Origin: Pseudomonas sp. PB120
Lineage (GTDB): Bacteria; Pseudomonadota; Gammaproteobacteria; Pseudomonadales; Pseudomonadaceae
Assembly (NCBI RefSeq): GCF_009761815.1
Contig: NZ_RWIN01000131.1
Coordinates: 1-64,000 of the forward strand
Direction of reading: 5' to 3'
Length of the DNA: 64,000 bases
Positions 26,027 to 34,636 of the stretch are shown here, one piece after another. Position 1 is the first letter of the stretch, and each line of letters opens with the position of its first letter. The notes under the pieces are model-generated. The model made no database searches and was not told the origin of the DNA. It was given only the letters and a program-made list of their open reading frames with translations. The translations under genes and the position numbers were made by a program.

Positions 26027-26088
26027 ACACCCACCCGATCTCACACGGTTCTGAAGATTGCCTGCGCAATCCCTGTGGAACGGGCTTT

Positions 26089-26179
26089 TGTGGCGAGGGA
26101 GCTTGCTCCCGCTTGAGTGCGCAGCACTCACAATATGGGGCAGCTTCGCAGCCCAGCGGGAGCAAGCTCCCTCGCCACA
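26089..26179. repeat. REP-like inverted repeat, family B
   Basis: TGTGGCGAGGGAGCTTGCTC and its exact complement face each other around AGTGCGCAGCACTC and CAGCTTCGCAGCCCAGCGGG inner arms. It lies between the second DUF2946 gene and the TonB receptor gene, so it may separate their expression. Confidence 0.8.
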
Positions 26180-26250
26180 CAAGCCCGCTCCCACAAGGAG
26201 TGGCGCTGGCGGTCGGCCGTGTCGTTTACGACTGTTCGATGGAAATTGTC

Positions 26251-28368
26251 ATGTCCAGGTTTTCTGCTGACACACGCTTGAGCATTGCCCAGGCTTTCTT
26301 TGCCCCGGACGAATCCAGTATTCGTTTCCGCCGCGCGTCCGCCGTTCTTTGCGGCGCACTTCTGACACCGATGGTGCAGGCCGATGAACACGCCGGGCAC
26401 CCGGAAGAACTGAGCCCGACGGTCATCACCGCCATCGCGCCGAGTTCGCCGCTGACCATCGTCACCAACCCCAAGGACCCGCGCCAGCCCGTGCCGGCCA
26501 GTGATGGTGGCGACTACCTGAAGACCATTCCGGGCTTCGCGCTGGTCCGAAATGGCGGCACCAACGGCGATCCGGTGCTGCGCGGCATGTTCGGCTCGCG
26601 GCTGAACATCCTCACCAACGGCGGCCAATTGCTGGGCGCCTGCCCCGGCCGCATGGACGCGCCGACCTCCTACATTTCGCCGGAAACCTACGACACACTC
26701 ACCGTGATCAAAGGTCCGCAAACCGTGCTTTGGGGGCCAGGCGCCTCGGCCGGCACCCTCCTGTTCGACCGCGAGCCGGAACGCTTCGGCGAACTCGGCA
26801 CCCGGGTGAACGCCAGCGTATTGGCCGGTTCCAACGGCCGTTTCGACAAAGTGGTGGATGCCGCTGCCGGCGGCCCCTTGGGTTACGTGCGCGTGATCGG
26901 CAACACCGCGCACTCCGATGACTACAAAGACGGCAACAACGACACCGTGCCGTCGCGCTACGACAAGTGGAACGGCGACGTCGCGGTGGGCTGGACGCCA
27001 GACGCCGACACCCTGCTGGAATTGACCGCCGGCAAAGGCGATGGCGAAGCGCGTTACGCCGGGCGCGGCATGGACGGTTCGCAGTTCAAGCGCGAAAGCC
27101 TCAGGCTGCGGTTCGAGAAATCCGGCATCGGTGACGTGCTGGACAAGGTCGAAGCGCAGATCTACTACAACTACGCCGACCACGTGATGGACAACTACAC
27201 CCTGCGCACACCGTCCGGCACCGGGATGATGGCCGGCCCGATGGCCTCGAACGTCGATCGCCGAACCCTCGGTGCACGGATCAAAGCCACCTGGCGCTGG
27301 GCCGATGTGCAGTTGATCAGCGGCATCGATGCACAGACCAACGAACATCGCCAACGCAGCGCCATGGGCGTCGACGTCTACAAGGACCTGCCCTACACCA
27401 AGGACGCCGACTTCCACAATTACGGCGTGTTCAGTGAATTGACCTGGTACGCCGCCGACCGTGACCGGTTGATCACCGGCGCACGACTGGACCGCGCCTC
27501 GGCAAAGGATTACCGGCAGACCACCGGTTCGGGAATGATGACCCGCCCCAACCCGACCGCCGACGACACCCGCGCCGACACCCTGCCCAGCGGCTTCATC
27601 CGTTACGAACACGACCTGGCCGACAGCCCGACCACGCTGTACGCCGGCCTCGGTCACACCCAGCGTTTCCCGGATTACTGGGAGCTGTTTTCGCCCAACT
27701 CGGGGCCCGCGGGTTCGGTGAATGCCTTCGACGCGATCAAGCCCGAGAAAACCACCCAGCTCGACGTTGGTGCGCAATACAAGACCGCCCGCCTCGAAGC
27801 CTGGGCCTCGGGTTATATCGGGCAGGTGCGCGACTACATCCTGTTCGACTACACGCCCGGGATGATGGGCATGACCTCGCAGGCCGAGAACATCGACGCG
27901 CGAATCATGGGCGGCGAGCTGGGCGCCGCGTACAAGCTGACGGATCACTGGAAGACTCACGCAACCCTGGCCTACGCCTGGGGCAAGAACAGCAGCGATG
28001 GCAATGCACTGCCGCAAATGCCGCCGCTGGACGGCCGTTTAAGCCTGACCTACAGCGAAGACAACTGGAGCGCCGGCGCCTTGTGGCGAGTGGTCGCGGC
28101 GCAAAACCGCATCGACCAGAACAAGGGCAACGTGGTCGGCAAGGACTTCGACAAGACCGCCGGTTTTGGCGTGTTCTCGCTCAACGGGGCGTATCGCATC
28201 AACAAGAACTGGAAGGTCAGCAGTGGCGTCGACAACCTGTTTGGCAAGGCTTACGCCGAGCATTTGAACCTGGCCGGCAATGCCGGTTTTGGCTACCCGG
28301 CCAATGACCCGCAGGCCATCAAGGAGCCGGGGCGAACGCTCTGGACCAAGGTGGACATGAGCTTTTAA
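26251..28368 (+). CDS. oprC: TonB-dependent copper receptor, OprC family
   Basis: Outer-membrane receptor for copper uptake. After an N-terminal signal region ending near MVQADEH come the plug domain (YLKTIPGFALVRNGGTNGDP; LRGMFGSRLNIL) and a 22-strand barrel ending in an aromatic residue (TLWTKVDMSF). The plug holds GACPGRMDAPTSYISPE; the Cys131-x3-Met135 pair matches the CxxxM copper site known in P. aeruginosa OprC. Met-rich loops (GTGMMAGPM, GSGMMTRP, GMMGMT) are further likely ligands. The ATG at 26251 has GGAA seven bases upstream and gives 705 residues; another ATG lies four codons earlier. Neighbours (PCuAC, DUF2946, PepSY) support a copper role. Confidence 0.88.
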   Translation: MSRFSADTRLSIAQAFFAPDESSIRFRRASAVLCGALLTPMVQADEHAGHPEELSPTVITAIAPSSPLTIVTNPKDPRQPVPASDGGDYLKTIPGFALVRNGGTNGDPVLRGMFGSRLNILTNGGQLLGACPGRMDAPTSYISPETYDTLTVIKGPQTVLWGPGASAGTLLFDREPERFGELGTRVNASVLAGSNGRFDKVVDAAAGGPLGYVRVIGNTAHSDDYKDGNNDTVPSRYDKWNGDVAVGWTPDADTLLELTAGKGDGEARYAGRGMDGSQFKRESLRLRFEKSGIGDVLDKVEAQIYYNYADHVMDNYTLRTPSGTGMMAGPMASNVDRRTLGARIKATWRWADVQLISGIDAQTNEHRQRSAMGVDVYKDLPYTKDADFHNYGVFSELTWYAADRDRLITGARLDRASAKDYRQTTGSGMMTRPNPTADDTRADTLPSGFIRYEHDLADSPTTLYAGLGHTQRFPDYWELFSPNSGPAGSVNAFDAIKPEKTTQLDVGAQYKTARLEAWASGYIGQVRDYILFDYTPGMMGMTSQAENIDARIMGGELGAAYKLTDHWKTHATLAYAWGKNSSDGNALPQMPPLDGRLSLTYSEDNWSAGALWRVVAAQNRIDQNKGNVVGKDFDKTAGFGVFSLNGAYRINKNWKVSSGVDNLFGKAYAEHLNLAGNAGFGYPANDPQAIKEPGRTLWTKVDMSF

Positions 28369-28378
28369 CAGCATCGCC

Positions 28379-28480
28379 CTGTAGGAGCGAGCTTGCTCGC
28401 GATGGTCGCAAACGATAACGCGGCCATTCTGAATGAACGCGGTGTATCCGAATTCATCGCGAGCGAGCTCGCTCCTACAT
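28379..28480. repeat. REP-like inverted repeat, family A
   Basis: CTGTAGGAGCGAGCTTGCTC and its complement (GAGCGAGCTCGCTCCTAC) flank a central AT-rich part. It sits between the copper receptor gene and the PepSY gene. Confidence 0.8.
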
Positions 28481-28529
28481 GGCCCGCAAAATGACAACTA
28501 AAAGATCCAAGCCAAGCGGAGCACACGAG

Positions 28530-29909
28530 ATGAAACAGCCCAAAGTGAATTTCTACAACCTGGCCTGGCGCTGGCATTTCTATGCCGGTCTGTTCGTCGC
28601 GCCCTTCATGGTGATGCTGGCCCTGACCGGCGTCATTTACCTGTTCAAGCCGCAACTCGATCCGTTGATGTACGGCAGCCTGATGAACGTTCCGGCCGGG
28701 CATCACAGCGTCCCGGCCGACGACCTGCTCAAGCGCGTGAAAGAGGCGTATCCACACGGGACGATCAAACAATACCTGCCACCGGTCAACGCCGAGCGCA
28801 GCGCGCAATTTGTCGTGATTAATGGCGGCAATGAGCTCAACGTATTTATCGATCCGTACCACGGCGACATCCTCGGCGAGCAAGACGCCAAGATGAATCT
28901 GCAAGCCATTGCGCGAGCCATCCACGGCGAATTGATGATTGGTACGGTCGGTGATCGACTGGTCGAACTGGCCGCCGGCTGGGCCGTGGTGCTGGTGGTG
29001 TCCGGCGTATTCCTGTGGTGGCCGCGCGGTCAGGCCGCGGGCATTTTGTGGCCACGGCTGAGCAGCCGCGGCCGCGTGTTGTGGCGTGACCTGCATGCCG
29101 TCACCGGTTTTTGGGGCGCCACGTTTCTGCTGGTGATGCTGCTCAGCGGCATGACCTGGACCGGGTTCTGGGGCCAGAAATACGCACAAGTGTGGAACGT
29201 GTTTCCGGCAGCGATGTGGGACGACGTGCCGAAGTCGGACGTCGAGGCGCGCAGCCTGAATACCGCCACCCGCCAGACCGTGCCTTGGGCCATGGAAAAC
29301 ACGCCGATGCCCATGTCCGGCGATCACGCCGAGCACATGGCCCACGGCGGCGCTCAAGCCGGTCCCGCCGCGCCGACCATCAGCCTGCAAGACGTGCAGA
29401 ACATCGCCATGCAGCGCAAGGTCGAACCGGGTTACAGCATCACCTTCCCGACCACGGCGACGGGCGTATTCACCATCGCGGTGTTCGCCGATGACCCACG
29501 CAACGACGCCACGCTGCATATCGATCAGTACACCGGCGATGTCCTCGCCGATGTGCGCTGGGAGCATTACGGCGCCGTCGCCCGCGCCACGGAAACCGGC
29601 GTAATGCTGCATGAAGGCAAGATGTTCGGTGCGTTCAATCAGATCGTCGTGCTGCTGATCTGCTTGATGATTTTGCTCAGCGCAGTCAGTGGCGTGGTGA
29701 TCTGGTGGAAGCGTCGGCCACAGGGCAAGTTCGGCGTTCCACCGCTGCGCCACGACCTGCCGAAATGGAAAACGGCGATGGTCATCATGTTTGCACTGGC
29801 CGTCGCGTTTCCGTTGGTGGGCGCGTCCCTGGTGGTGGTCTGGGTCCTGGATCGACTGCTGTTGTCACGATTCACCCGGCAAACTGAATCGGCTTCATCT
29901 TCATCGTGA
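28530..29909 (+). CDS. PepSY-associated TM (PiuB-like) membrane protein
   Basis: Inner-membrane protein of the PepSY_TM family, usually linked to metal or siderophore uptake and possibly a reductase or b-type cytochrome-like component. It has four helices: WRWHFYAGLFVAPFMVMLAL, LAAGWAVVLVVSGVFLWW, FWGATFLLVMLLSGMTW and the C-terminal pairs near QIVVLLICLMILLSAVSGV and VIMFALAVAFPLVGASLVVV. Conserved His residues fall at helix ends (RWHFYAG, IHGELM, DLHAVTG). A Met/His-rich periplasmic stretch (MPMSGDHAEHMAHGG) suits a copper context. The ATG at 28530 gives 459 residues with GCGGAG before it. Confidence 0.85.
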   Translation: MKQPKVNFYNLAWRWHFYAGLFVAPFMVMLALTGVIYLFKPQLDPLMYGSLMNVPAGHHSVPADDLLKRVKEAYPHGTIKQYLPPVNAERSAQFVVINGGNELNVFIDPYHGDILGEQDAKMNLQAIARAIHGELMIGTVGDRLVELAAGWAVVLVVSGVFLWWPRGQAAGILWPRLSSRGRVLWRDLHAVTGFWGATFLLVMLLSGMTWTGFWGQKYAQVWNVFPAAMWDDVPKSDVEARSLNTATRQTVPWAMENTPMPMSGDHAEHMAHGGAQAGPAAPTISLQDVQNIAMQRKVEPGYSITFPTTATGVFTIAVFADDPRNDATLHIDQYTGDVLADVRWEHYGAVARATETGVMLHEGKMFGAFNQIVVLLICLMILLSAVSGVVIWWKRRPQGKFGVPPLRHDLPKWKTAMVIMFALAVAFPLVGASLVVVWVLDRLLLSRFTRQTESASSSS

Positions 29910-29987
29910 AACAGGCGAGATGCGCGGTTTAGAGGGTTCTGTAGACTTTCCGCGCTGATCGCCCACCGCGATCATCTTTCGATTCAA

Positions 29988-30091
29988 GGGCCCCTTCGCG
30001 GGCAAGCCCGGCTCCTACAGGGTTTATGTCGTTCACAAAAATTGCGAACGACACAAACCTTGTAGGAGCCGAGCTTGCTCGCGAAGAGGCC
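29988..30091. repeat. REP-like inverted repeat, family A variant
   Basis: GGCCCCTTCGCGGGCAAGCC with GGCTCCTACAGG faces TTGTAGGAGCCGAGCTTGCTCGCGAAGAGGCC across a central dyad (TCGTTCACAAAAATTGCGAACGA). It fills most of the 208 bases before the ABC transporter operon; no B12 riboswitch is visible there. Confidence 0.75.
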
Positions 30092-30117
30092 ATCAGCATC
30101 ACCTCAAGAGTTACTGC

Positions 30118-30906
30118 ATGACCTCGCTAACCCTCACCAACCTCTCTTGGACACCCCTGGGCCACGGCCACTGCCATCACCAGTTCCAACTGCGTGACGC
30201 CAGCCTGCACATCGCCGCCGGTGAGTTCGTCGGGTTGATCGGCCCCAACGGCAGCGGCAAGACCAGCCTGCTGCGCTGCGCCTACCGTTTCAGCAAACCC
30301 GAGGCCGGTGAGGTCCGGCTCGACCATCACAACGTCTGGAAGCAATCCTCGCGTTGGTGCGCACAACGCATCGCCGTGGTGCTGCAGGAGTTCCCCGATG
30401 CCTTCGGCCTGACCGTCGAGGAAGTGGTCGCCATGGGTCGCACGCCGCACAAAGGCCTGTTCGACGGCGACACCCTCGAAGATCACCACCTGGCGACTCA
30501 AGCCCTGGAGTCCGTCGGCCTCAAGGGTTTCGAAGACCACGCCTTCGCTACCCTTTCCGGCGGTGAAAAACAGCGGGTGATCCTCGCCCGCGCCCTGGCC
30601 CAGCAGCCGCAATTGCTGATCCTCGACGAGCCCACAAACCACCTCGACCCGCGCTTTCAGCTCGAACTGCTGCAACTGGTCAAACGCCTGAACATCGGCA
30701 CGCTCGCCAGCATCCACGACCTCAATCTCGCTGCCGCTTTCTGCGACCGGCTGTACGTGCTCGATCACGGTCGCATCGTCGCCAGCGGCACTCCCAAAGA
30801 CGTCCTGACCACTGAGCTGTTGCACAACGTATTCGGCGTCGACGCGCTGATCGATGAGCACCCTTTGCACGGCTACCCACGAATCACCTGGATCACCCAA
30901 CCATGA
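30118..30906 (+). CDS. ABC transporter ATPase, FecE/BtuD type
   Basis: ATP-binding subunit of an importer for cobalamin, haem or an iron or metal chelate. Walker A is GPNGSGKTSLLR, the signature is LSGGEKQRVILARAL, Walker B is LLILDEPTNHLD, and the H-loop is LASIHDLNLA. Length 262 residues is typical of the FecE/BtuD/HmuV group. It overlaps the following binding-protein gene by four bases. The cob cluster 6 kb away and my recollection that P. aeruginosa has this transporter next to its cob genes favour a corrinoid substrate, but the sequence does not prove it. Confidence 0.88.
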   Translation: MTSLTLTNLSWTPLGHGHCHHQFQLRDASLHIAAGEFVGLIGPNGSGKTSLLRCAYRFSKPEAGEVRLDHHNVWKQSSRWCAQRIAVVLQEFPDAFGLTVEEVVAMGRTPHKGLFDGDTLEDHHLATQALESVGLKGFEDHAFATLSGGEKQRVILARALAQQPQLLILDEPTNHLDPRFQLELLQLVKRLNIGTLASIHDLNLAAAFCDRLYVLDHGRIVASGTPKDVLTTELLHNVFGVDALIDEHPLHGYPRITWITQP

Positions 30907-31850
30907 CTTTGCGTTCACTGCTGTCCGTCGTTCTGTTGCTGGGCAGTGCCCAGTCGTTTGCCGAGGCGACGAAATATCCACTGACGATCCAGAGCTGCAA
31001 CCGCGAAGTGACATTCAAACAGGCACCGAAGCACGCGGTCAGTCACGACATCAACATGACGCAAATGATGCTCGCTCTCGGCCTGAAGCCGAGCATGGCC
31101 GGCTACAGCGGCGTCAGTGGCTGGAAGTCGGTCACGCCTGACATGCAGGCCATCCTCGACGGTCTGCCGGAGTTGTCGGCCAAGTACCCGTCGGTGGAAA
31201 CGCTGCTCAACGTCAACGTCGATTTCTTCTTCGCCGGGTGGGATTACGGCATGCGAGTGGGCGGTGACCTGACGCCGCAGACGTTGCAACCGCTGGGCAT
31301 CAGCGTCTACGAGCTGACCGAGTCCTGCGCCTTCGTGATGAAGCGTCCACCAGCCAGCCTGGAAGACACTTACAACGACCTGAGCAACCTCGGCAAGATC
31401 TTCGACGTGCAGGACCGTGCCAACGCCTTGATCGCCGGAATGCAGGCGCAAGTCGCCGAGGTGCGCAGTCACTTGCCGGCGGATAAACCTCGGGTCTTTC
31501 TGTATGACAGCGGCGAAGACCGGGCCATGACCTCCGGCCGATTGGGCATGCCGCAAGCGCTGATCGACGCGGCGGGCGGGCGCAATATTCTCGATGACGT
31601 CGAGGCGAGCTGGACCCGCGTGAACTGGGAAAACGTGGTCGAGCGCAATCCGCAGGTGATCGTGATCGTCGACTACGGCGAAGTCACCGCCGCGCAGAAA
31701 GAACAATTCCTGCGCAGTAACAAGGCGCTGCAATCGGTGGACGCGATCAAGCACCAGCGCTTCATCGTCATTCCGTATGTGCAGGCCACGCCGGGCATCG
31801 ACAACGTGTTGGCCGTCGAAACCCTGGCCAAAGGTTTCCGCGGCGAATGA
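30903..31850 (+). CDS. ABC transporter periplasmic binding protein, BtuF/FepB type
   Basis: Periplasmic binding component that docks on the permease encoded next. A signal peptide (LRSLLSVVLLLGSAQSFA) is followed by two lobes joined by a long helix, the class III layout. Features include APKHAVSHDINMTQMMLALG in the first lobe, ADKPRVFLYDSGEDRAMTSG at the second-lobe start, and VERNPQVIVIVDYGE near the end. Length 315 residues fits. Substrate is not certain: cobalamin or cobinamide is favoured by the nearby cob genes, a metal chelate is the alternative. Confidence 0.85.
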   Translation: MTLRSLLSVVLLLGSAQSFAEATKYPLTIQSCNREVTFKQAPKHAVSHDINMTQMMLALGLKPSMAGYSGVSGWKSVTPDMQAILDGLPELSAKYPSVETLLNVNVDFFFAGWDYGMRVGGDLTPQTLQPLGISVYELTESCAFVMKRPPASLEDTYNDLSNLGKIFDVQDRANALIAGMQAQVAEVRSHLPADKPRVFLYDSGEDRAMTSGRLGMPQALIDAAGGRNILDDVEASWTRVNWENVVERNPQVIVIVDYGEVTAAQKEQFLRSNKALQSVDAIKHQRFIVIPYVQATPGIDNVLAVETLAKGFRGE

Positions 31851-32857
31851 TCAATCGTCGCTATGCCGTGTTGCTCGTCGTCCTCGGGGCGTTGCTGCTG
31901 GTGTCGTGCGTGGTGTCGCTGGGCTTCGGCCCGGCGCGGGTGCCGGTGGACGTGGTGTGGCGGATTTTGCTGCACAAGGTGTTCGGTGTCGGCGACGTGA
32001 GCTGGGCCACCGGCCAGGAACACATCGTGTGGTTGATCCGCGTGCCGCGCATGTTGCTCGGTGCATTGGTCGGCGCCGGCCTGGCGTTGATCGGTGCGGT
32101 GCTGCAAGCGGTGACGCGCAATCCGCTGGCTGACCCGCACCTGCTCGGCGTCACTTCCGGGGCGACCCTTGGCGCGGTGATCGTGGTGCTGCATGTCGGT
32201 GAAATCGTCGGCCTGCTGACGTTGCCGATCGCGGCGTTTGTTGGCGCGCTGCTGAGCATGCTGATCGTGCTGCTGATCGCTAACCGCAACGGGCGGCTGG
32301 ACAGTGACCGGCTGTTGCTGTGCGGTGTGGCGGTGTCGTTCGTGATGATGGCGATTGCCAATCTGCTGTTGTTTCTCGGTGATCATCGCGCCAGTTCAGC
32401 GGTGATGTTCTGGATGCTCGGCGGGCTTGGGCTTGCGCGCTGGGAACTGCTGGCGGTGCCGGCCGCCAGCGTGTTGCTCGGGCTGGTGTTGCTGCTGGGC
32501 ATGGCCCGGCCGCTGAACGCGTTGATGGCGGGTGAACAGACGGCCGTGACCCTGGGACTTAACGCCCGCACCGTGCGGTTGCGGGTGTTTTTGATTGCGT
32601 CGCTGATGACCGGGGTGCTGGTGTCGATCAGTGGCTCCATCGGGTTTGTCGGGTTGATGGTGCCGCACATTGCCCGTCGATTGGTGGGTGCCGAACACCG
32701 GCGTTTGCTGCCGGTGTGCGTGTTGTTGGGCAGCGTGTTCCTTGTCTGGGTCGATGTCGCTGCGCGCACGCTGATCGCCCCCGAAGACTTGCCGATTGGC
32801 GTGGCCACCGCTGCCATCGGCGGCCTGTTCTTCATCGGCCTCATGCGCCGTCGCTGA
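31847..32857 (+). CDS. ABC transporter permease, FecCD/BtuC type
   Basis: Ten-helix permease of the FecCD family. WLIRVPRMLLGALVGAGLAL, AVTRNPLADPHLLGVTSGA and the coupling-helix stretch GFVGLMVPHIARRLVGAEHR are family hallmarks. Length 336 residues fits. It overlaps the binding-protein gene by four bases, so the three genes are one operon ending here. Confidence 0.9.
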   Translation: MINRRYAVLLVVLGALLLVSCVVSLGFGPARVPVDVVWRILLHKVFGVGDVSWATGQEHIVWLIRVPRMLLGALVGAGLALIGAVLQAVTRNPLADPHLLGVTSGATLGAVIVVLHVGEIVGLLTLPIAAFVGALLSMLIVLLIANRNGRLDSDRLLLCGVAVSFVMMAIANLLLFLGDHRASSAVMFWMLGGLGLARWELLAVPAASVLLGLVLLLGMARPLNALMAGEQTAVTLGLNARTVRLRVFLIASLMTGVLVSISGSIGFVGLMVPHIARRLVGAEHRRLLPVCVLLGSVFLVWVDVAARTLIAPEDLPIGVATAAIGGLFFIGLMRRR

Positions 32858-32873
32858 CACACATAAATCAAAA

Positions 32874-32964
32874 CTGTGGGAGCGAGCCTGCTCGCGATGA
32901 GGGCGTATCAGTCACCTTTTATGTGTCTGACACTCCGCCATCGCGAGCAGGCTCGCTCCTACAT
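32874..32964. repeat. REP-like inverted repeat, family A
   Basis: CTGTGGGAGCGAGCCTGCTC and its complement (GAGCAGGCTCGCTCCTAC) flank about 50 bases. It lies between the ABC operon and the regulatory region of urtA, a 316-base gap that otherwise holds the NtrC-like and sigma-54 sites. Confidence 0.8.
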
Positions 32965-32979
32965 TTGATCTGCGGTGTC

Positions 32980-32994
32980 GCCCCAATGTGGCGC
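32980..32994 (+). promoter_or_regulatory. Candidate NtrC binding dyad upstream of urtA
   Basis: GCCCCA-ATG-TGGCGC matches the NtrC dyad GCACCA-N3-TGGTGC with one difference per half, placed symmetrically. It lies about 135 bases before the predicted start of transcription, a normal enhancer distance. Two further single half-sites, GCACCA at 33003-33008 and TGGTGC at 33031-33036, lie between it and the promoter. Confidence 0.5.
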
Positions 32995-33091
32995 ACCTGC
33001 TCGCACCAACACACCGGGCACGGCCCTTCATGGTGCGTCGCCATCCCCGCGCAACCGCTCTAACACGACATTTCCATACCAAAAGCCGACC

Positions 33092-33107
33092 GGGCACAGC
33101 CTTTGCA
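33092..33107 (+). promoter_or_regulatory. Sigma-54 promoter of the urt operon
   Basis: GGGCAC-AGCCT-TTGCA matches the -24/-12 consensus TGGCAC-N5-TTGCA with one mismatch and exact spacing; the invariant GG and GC are both present. Transcription should begin near 33117-33119, leaving a short leader before urtA at 33174. It fits a nitrogen-controlled urea uptake operon. Confidence 0.7.
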
Positions 33108-33173
33108 AAACACCCTTCAGTAGTCCGCATCTGCCAACCAAGAAAAAATTCTAATGTTCATGGAGATCGCACA

Positions 33174-34439
33174 ATGAAGCGTCGCAGCTTGATCAAGGCT
33201 TTCACACTCACGGCAAGCATTGCCGCGATGGGCATGACCTGGACTGTCCAGGCCGCCGAGACCATCAAGGTCGGTATTCTGCATTCGTTGTCCGGCACCA
33301 TGGCGATCTCCGAAACGTCGCTCAAAGACATGGCGTTGATGACCATCGACGAGATCAACGCCAAGGGTGGCGTGAACGGCAAGATGCTGGAGCCGGTGGT
33401 GGTCGACCCGGCGTCGAACTGGCCGCTGTTCGCGGAAAAGGGTCGTCAGCTGCTGACTCAGGACAAGGTGGCCGTGGTGTTCGGTTGCTGGACTTCGGTG
33501 TCGCGTAAATCGGTGCTGCCGGTATTCGAAGAGCTCAACGGCTTGCTGTTTTACCCGGTGCAATACGAAGGCGAAGAAATGTCGCCCAACGTGTTCTACA
33601 CCGGCGCCGCGCCGAACCAGCAGGCGATCCCTGCCGTTGAATACCTGATGAGTGAAGAAGGCGGCAGCGCCAAGCGCTACTTCCTGCTCGGCACCGACTA
33701 CGTCTACCCGCGCACCACTAACAAAATCCTGCGCTCGTTCCTGCATTCCAAAGGCGTGGCCGACAAGGACATCGAAGAGGTCTACACCCCGTTCGGTCAC
33801 AGCGACTATCAAACCATCGTTGCCAACATCAAGAAATTCTCGGCCGGTGGCAAAACCGCGGTCATCTCCACCGTCAACGGCGACTCCAACGTGCCGTTCT
33901 ATAAAGAGCTGGCCAACCAGGGCCTGAAGGCCACCGACGTTCCGGTCGTGGCGTTCTCGGTCGGTGAAGAAGAACTGCGCGGCATCGACACCAAACCGCT
34001 GGTGGGCAACCTCGCGGCGTGGAACTACTTCGAGTCGGTAGAGAACCCGGCGAACAAGAAATTCGTCGCCGACTGGAAAGCCTACGCGAAGAAACACAAC
34101 CTGCCGGGCGCCGACAAAGCGGTGACCAACGACCCGATGGAAGCCACCTACGTGGGCATCCACATGTGGGCGCAAGCGGCCGAGAAAGCCAAGTCCACCG
34201 ATGTCGACAAAGTCCGCGAAGCGCTGGCCGGCCAGACGTTTGCGGCGCCGTCGGGCTACACGCTGACCATGGACAAGACCAACCACCACCTGCACAAGCC
34301 GGTGATGATCGGCGAGATCCAGGCGGACGGTCAGTTCAACGTGGTGTGGCAGACCGAAGGCCCGATCCGCGCCCAGCCGTGGAGCCCGTTCATTCCGGGC
34401 AACGACAAGAAACCTGAGTATGCGGTGAAGAGCAACTAA
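33174..34439 (+). CDS. urtA: Urea ABC transporter substrate-binding protein
   Basis: Periplasmic urea-binding protein of the UrtABCDE importer. The N-terminus MKRRSLIKAFTLTASIAAMG resembles a Tat signal (RRSLIK) and ends near VQAAE. The mature part opens IKVGILHSLSGTMAISETSL, typical of the amide/urea class of type I binding proteins, with VFGCWTSVSRKSVLPV and YPVQYEGEEMSPNVFYTGA as UrtA-specific stretches. Length 421 residues fits. GGAGATCGCACA precedes the ATG; in-frame starts further upstream lie in the promoter region. A family B repeat separates it from urtB. Confidence 0.95.
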   Translation: MKRRSLIKAFTLTASIAAMGMTWTVQAAETIKVGILHSLSGTMAISETSLKDMALMTIDEINAKGGVNGKMLEPVVVDPASNWPLFAEKGRQLLTQDKVAVVFGCWTSVSRKSVLPVFEELNGLLFYPVQYEGEEMSPNVFYTGAAPNQQAIPAVEYLMSEEGGSAKRYFLLGTDYVYPRTTNKILRSFLHSKGVADKDIEEVYTPFGHSDYQTIVANIKKFSAGGKTAVISTVNGDSNVPFYKELANQGLKATDVPVVAFSVGEEELRGIDTKPLVGNLAAWNYFESVENPANKKFVADWKAYAKKHNLPGADKAVTNDPMEATYVGIHMWAQAAEKAKSTDVDKVREALAGQTFAAPSGYTLTMDKTNHHLHKPVMIGEIQADGQFNVVWQTEGPIRAQPWSPFIPGNDKKPEYAVKSN

Positions 34440-34505
34440 GCCACTGGGTGTCGGGCTTGAGCATGGAGCTTGGGCCCAACACAACTCCCTGTGAGACCGG
34501 ACTTT

Positions 34506-34597
34506 TGTGGCGAGGGAGCTTGCTCCCGCTGGACTGCGCAGCAGTCCCGTTTTGGGGCCGCTTCGCGGCCCAGCGGGAGCAAGCTCCCTCGCCACAT
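34506..34597. repeat. REP-like inverted repeat, family B, between urtA and urtB
   Basis: TGTGGCGAGGGAGCTTGCTC and its complement flank GGACTGCGCAGCAGTCC and GCCGCTTCGCGGCC arms. Position between a binding-protein gene and the permease genes would allow urtA to be expressed above the rest, as REP hairpins do elsewhere. Confidence 0.8.
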
Positions 34598-34636
34598 GAG
34601 TCTGCTTCCACATTTAGTCCGCGCAAGGCCAATGAC

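Noticed and set aside
33022..33036. A second complete NtrC dyad near the urtA promoter
   Set aside because: Only the right half TGGTGC is good; the left half matches at three of six positions, so I count it as a half-site only.
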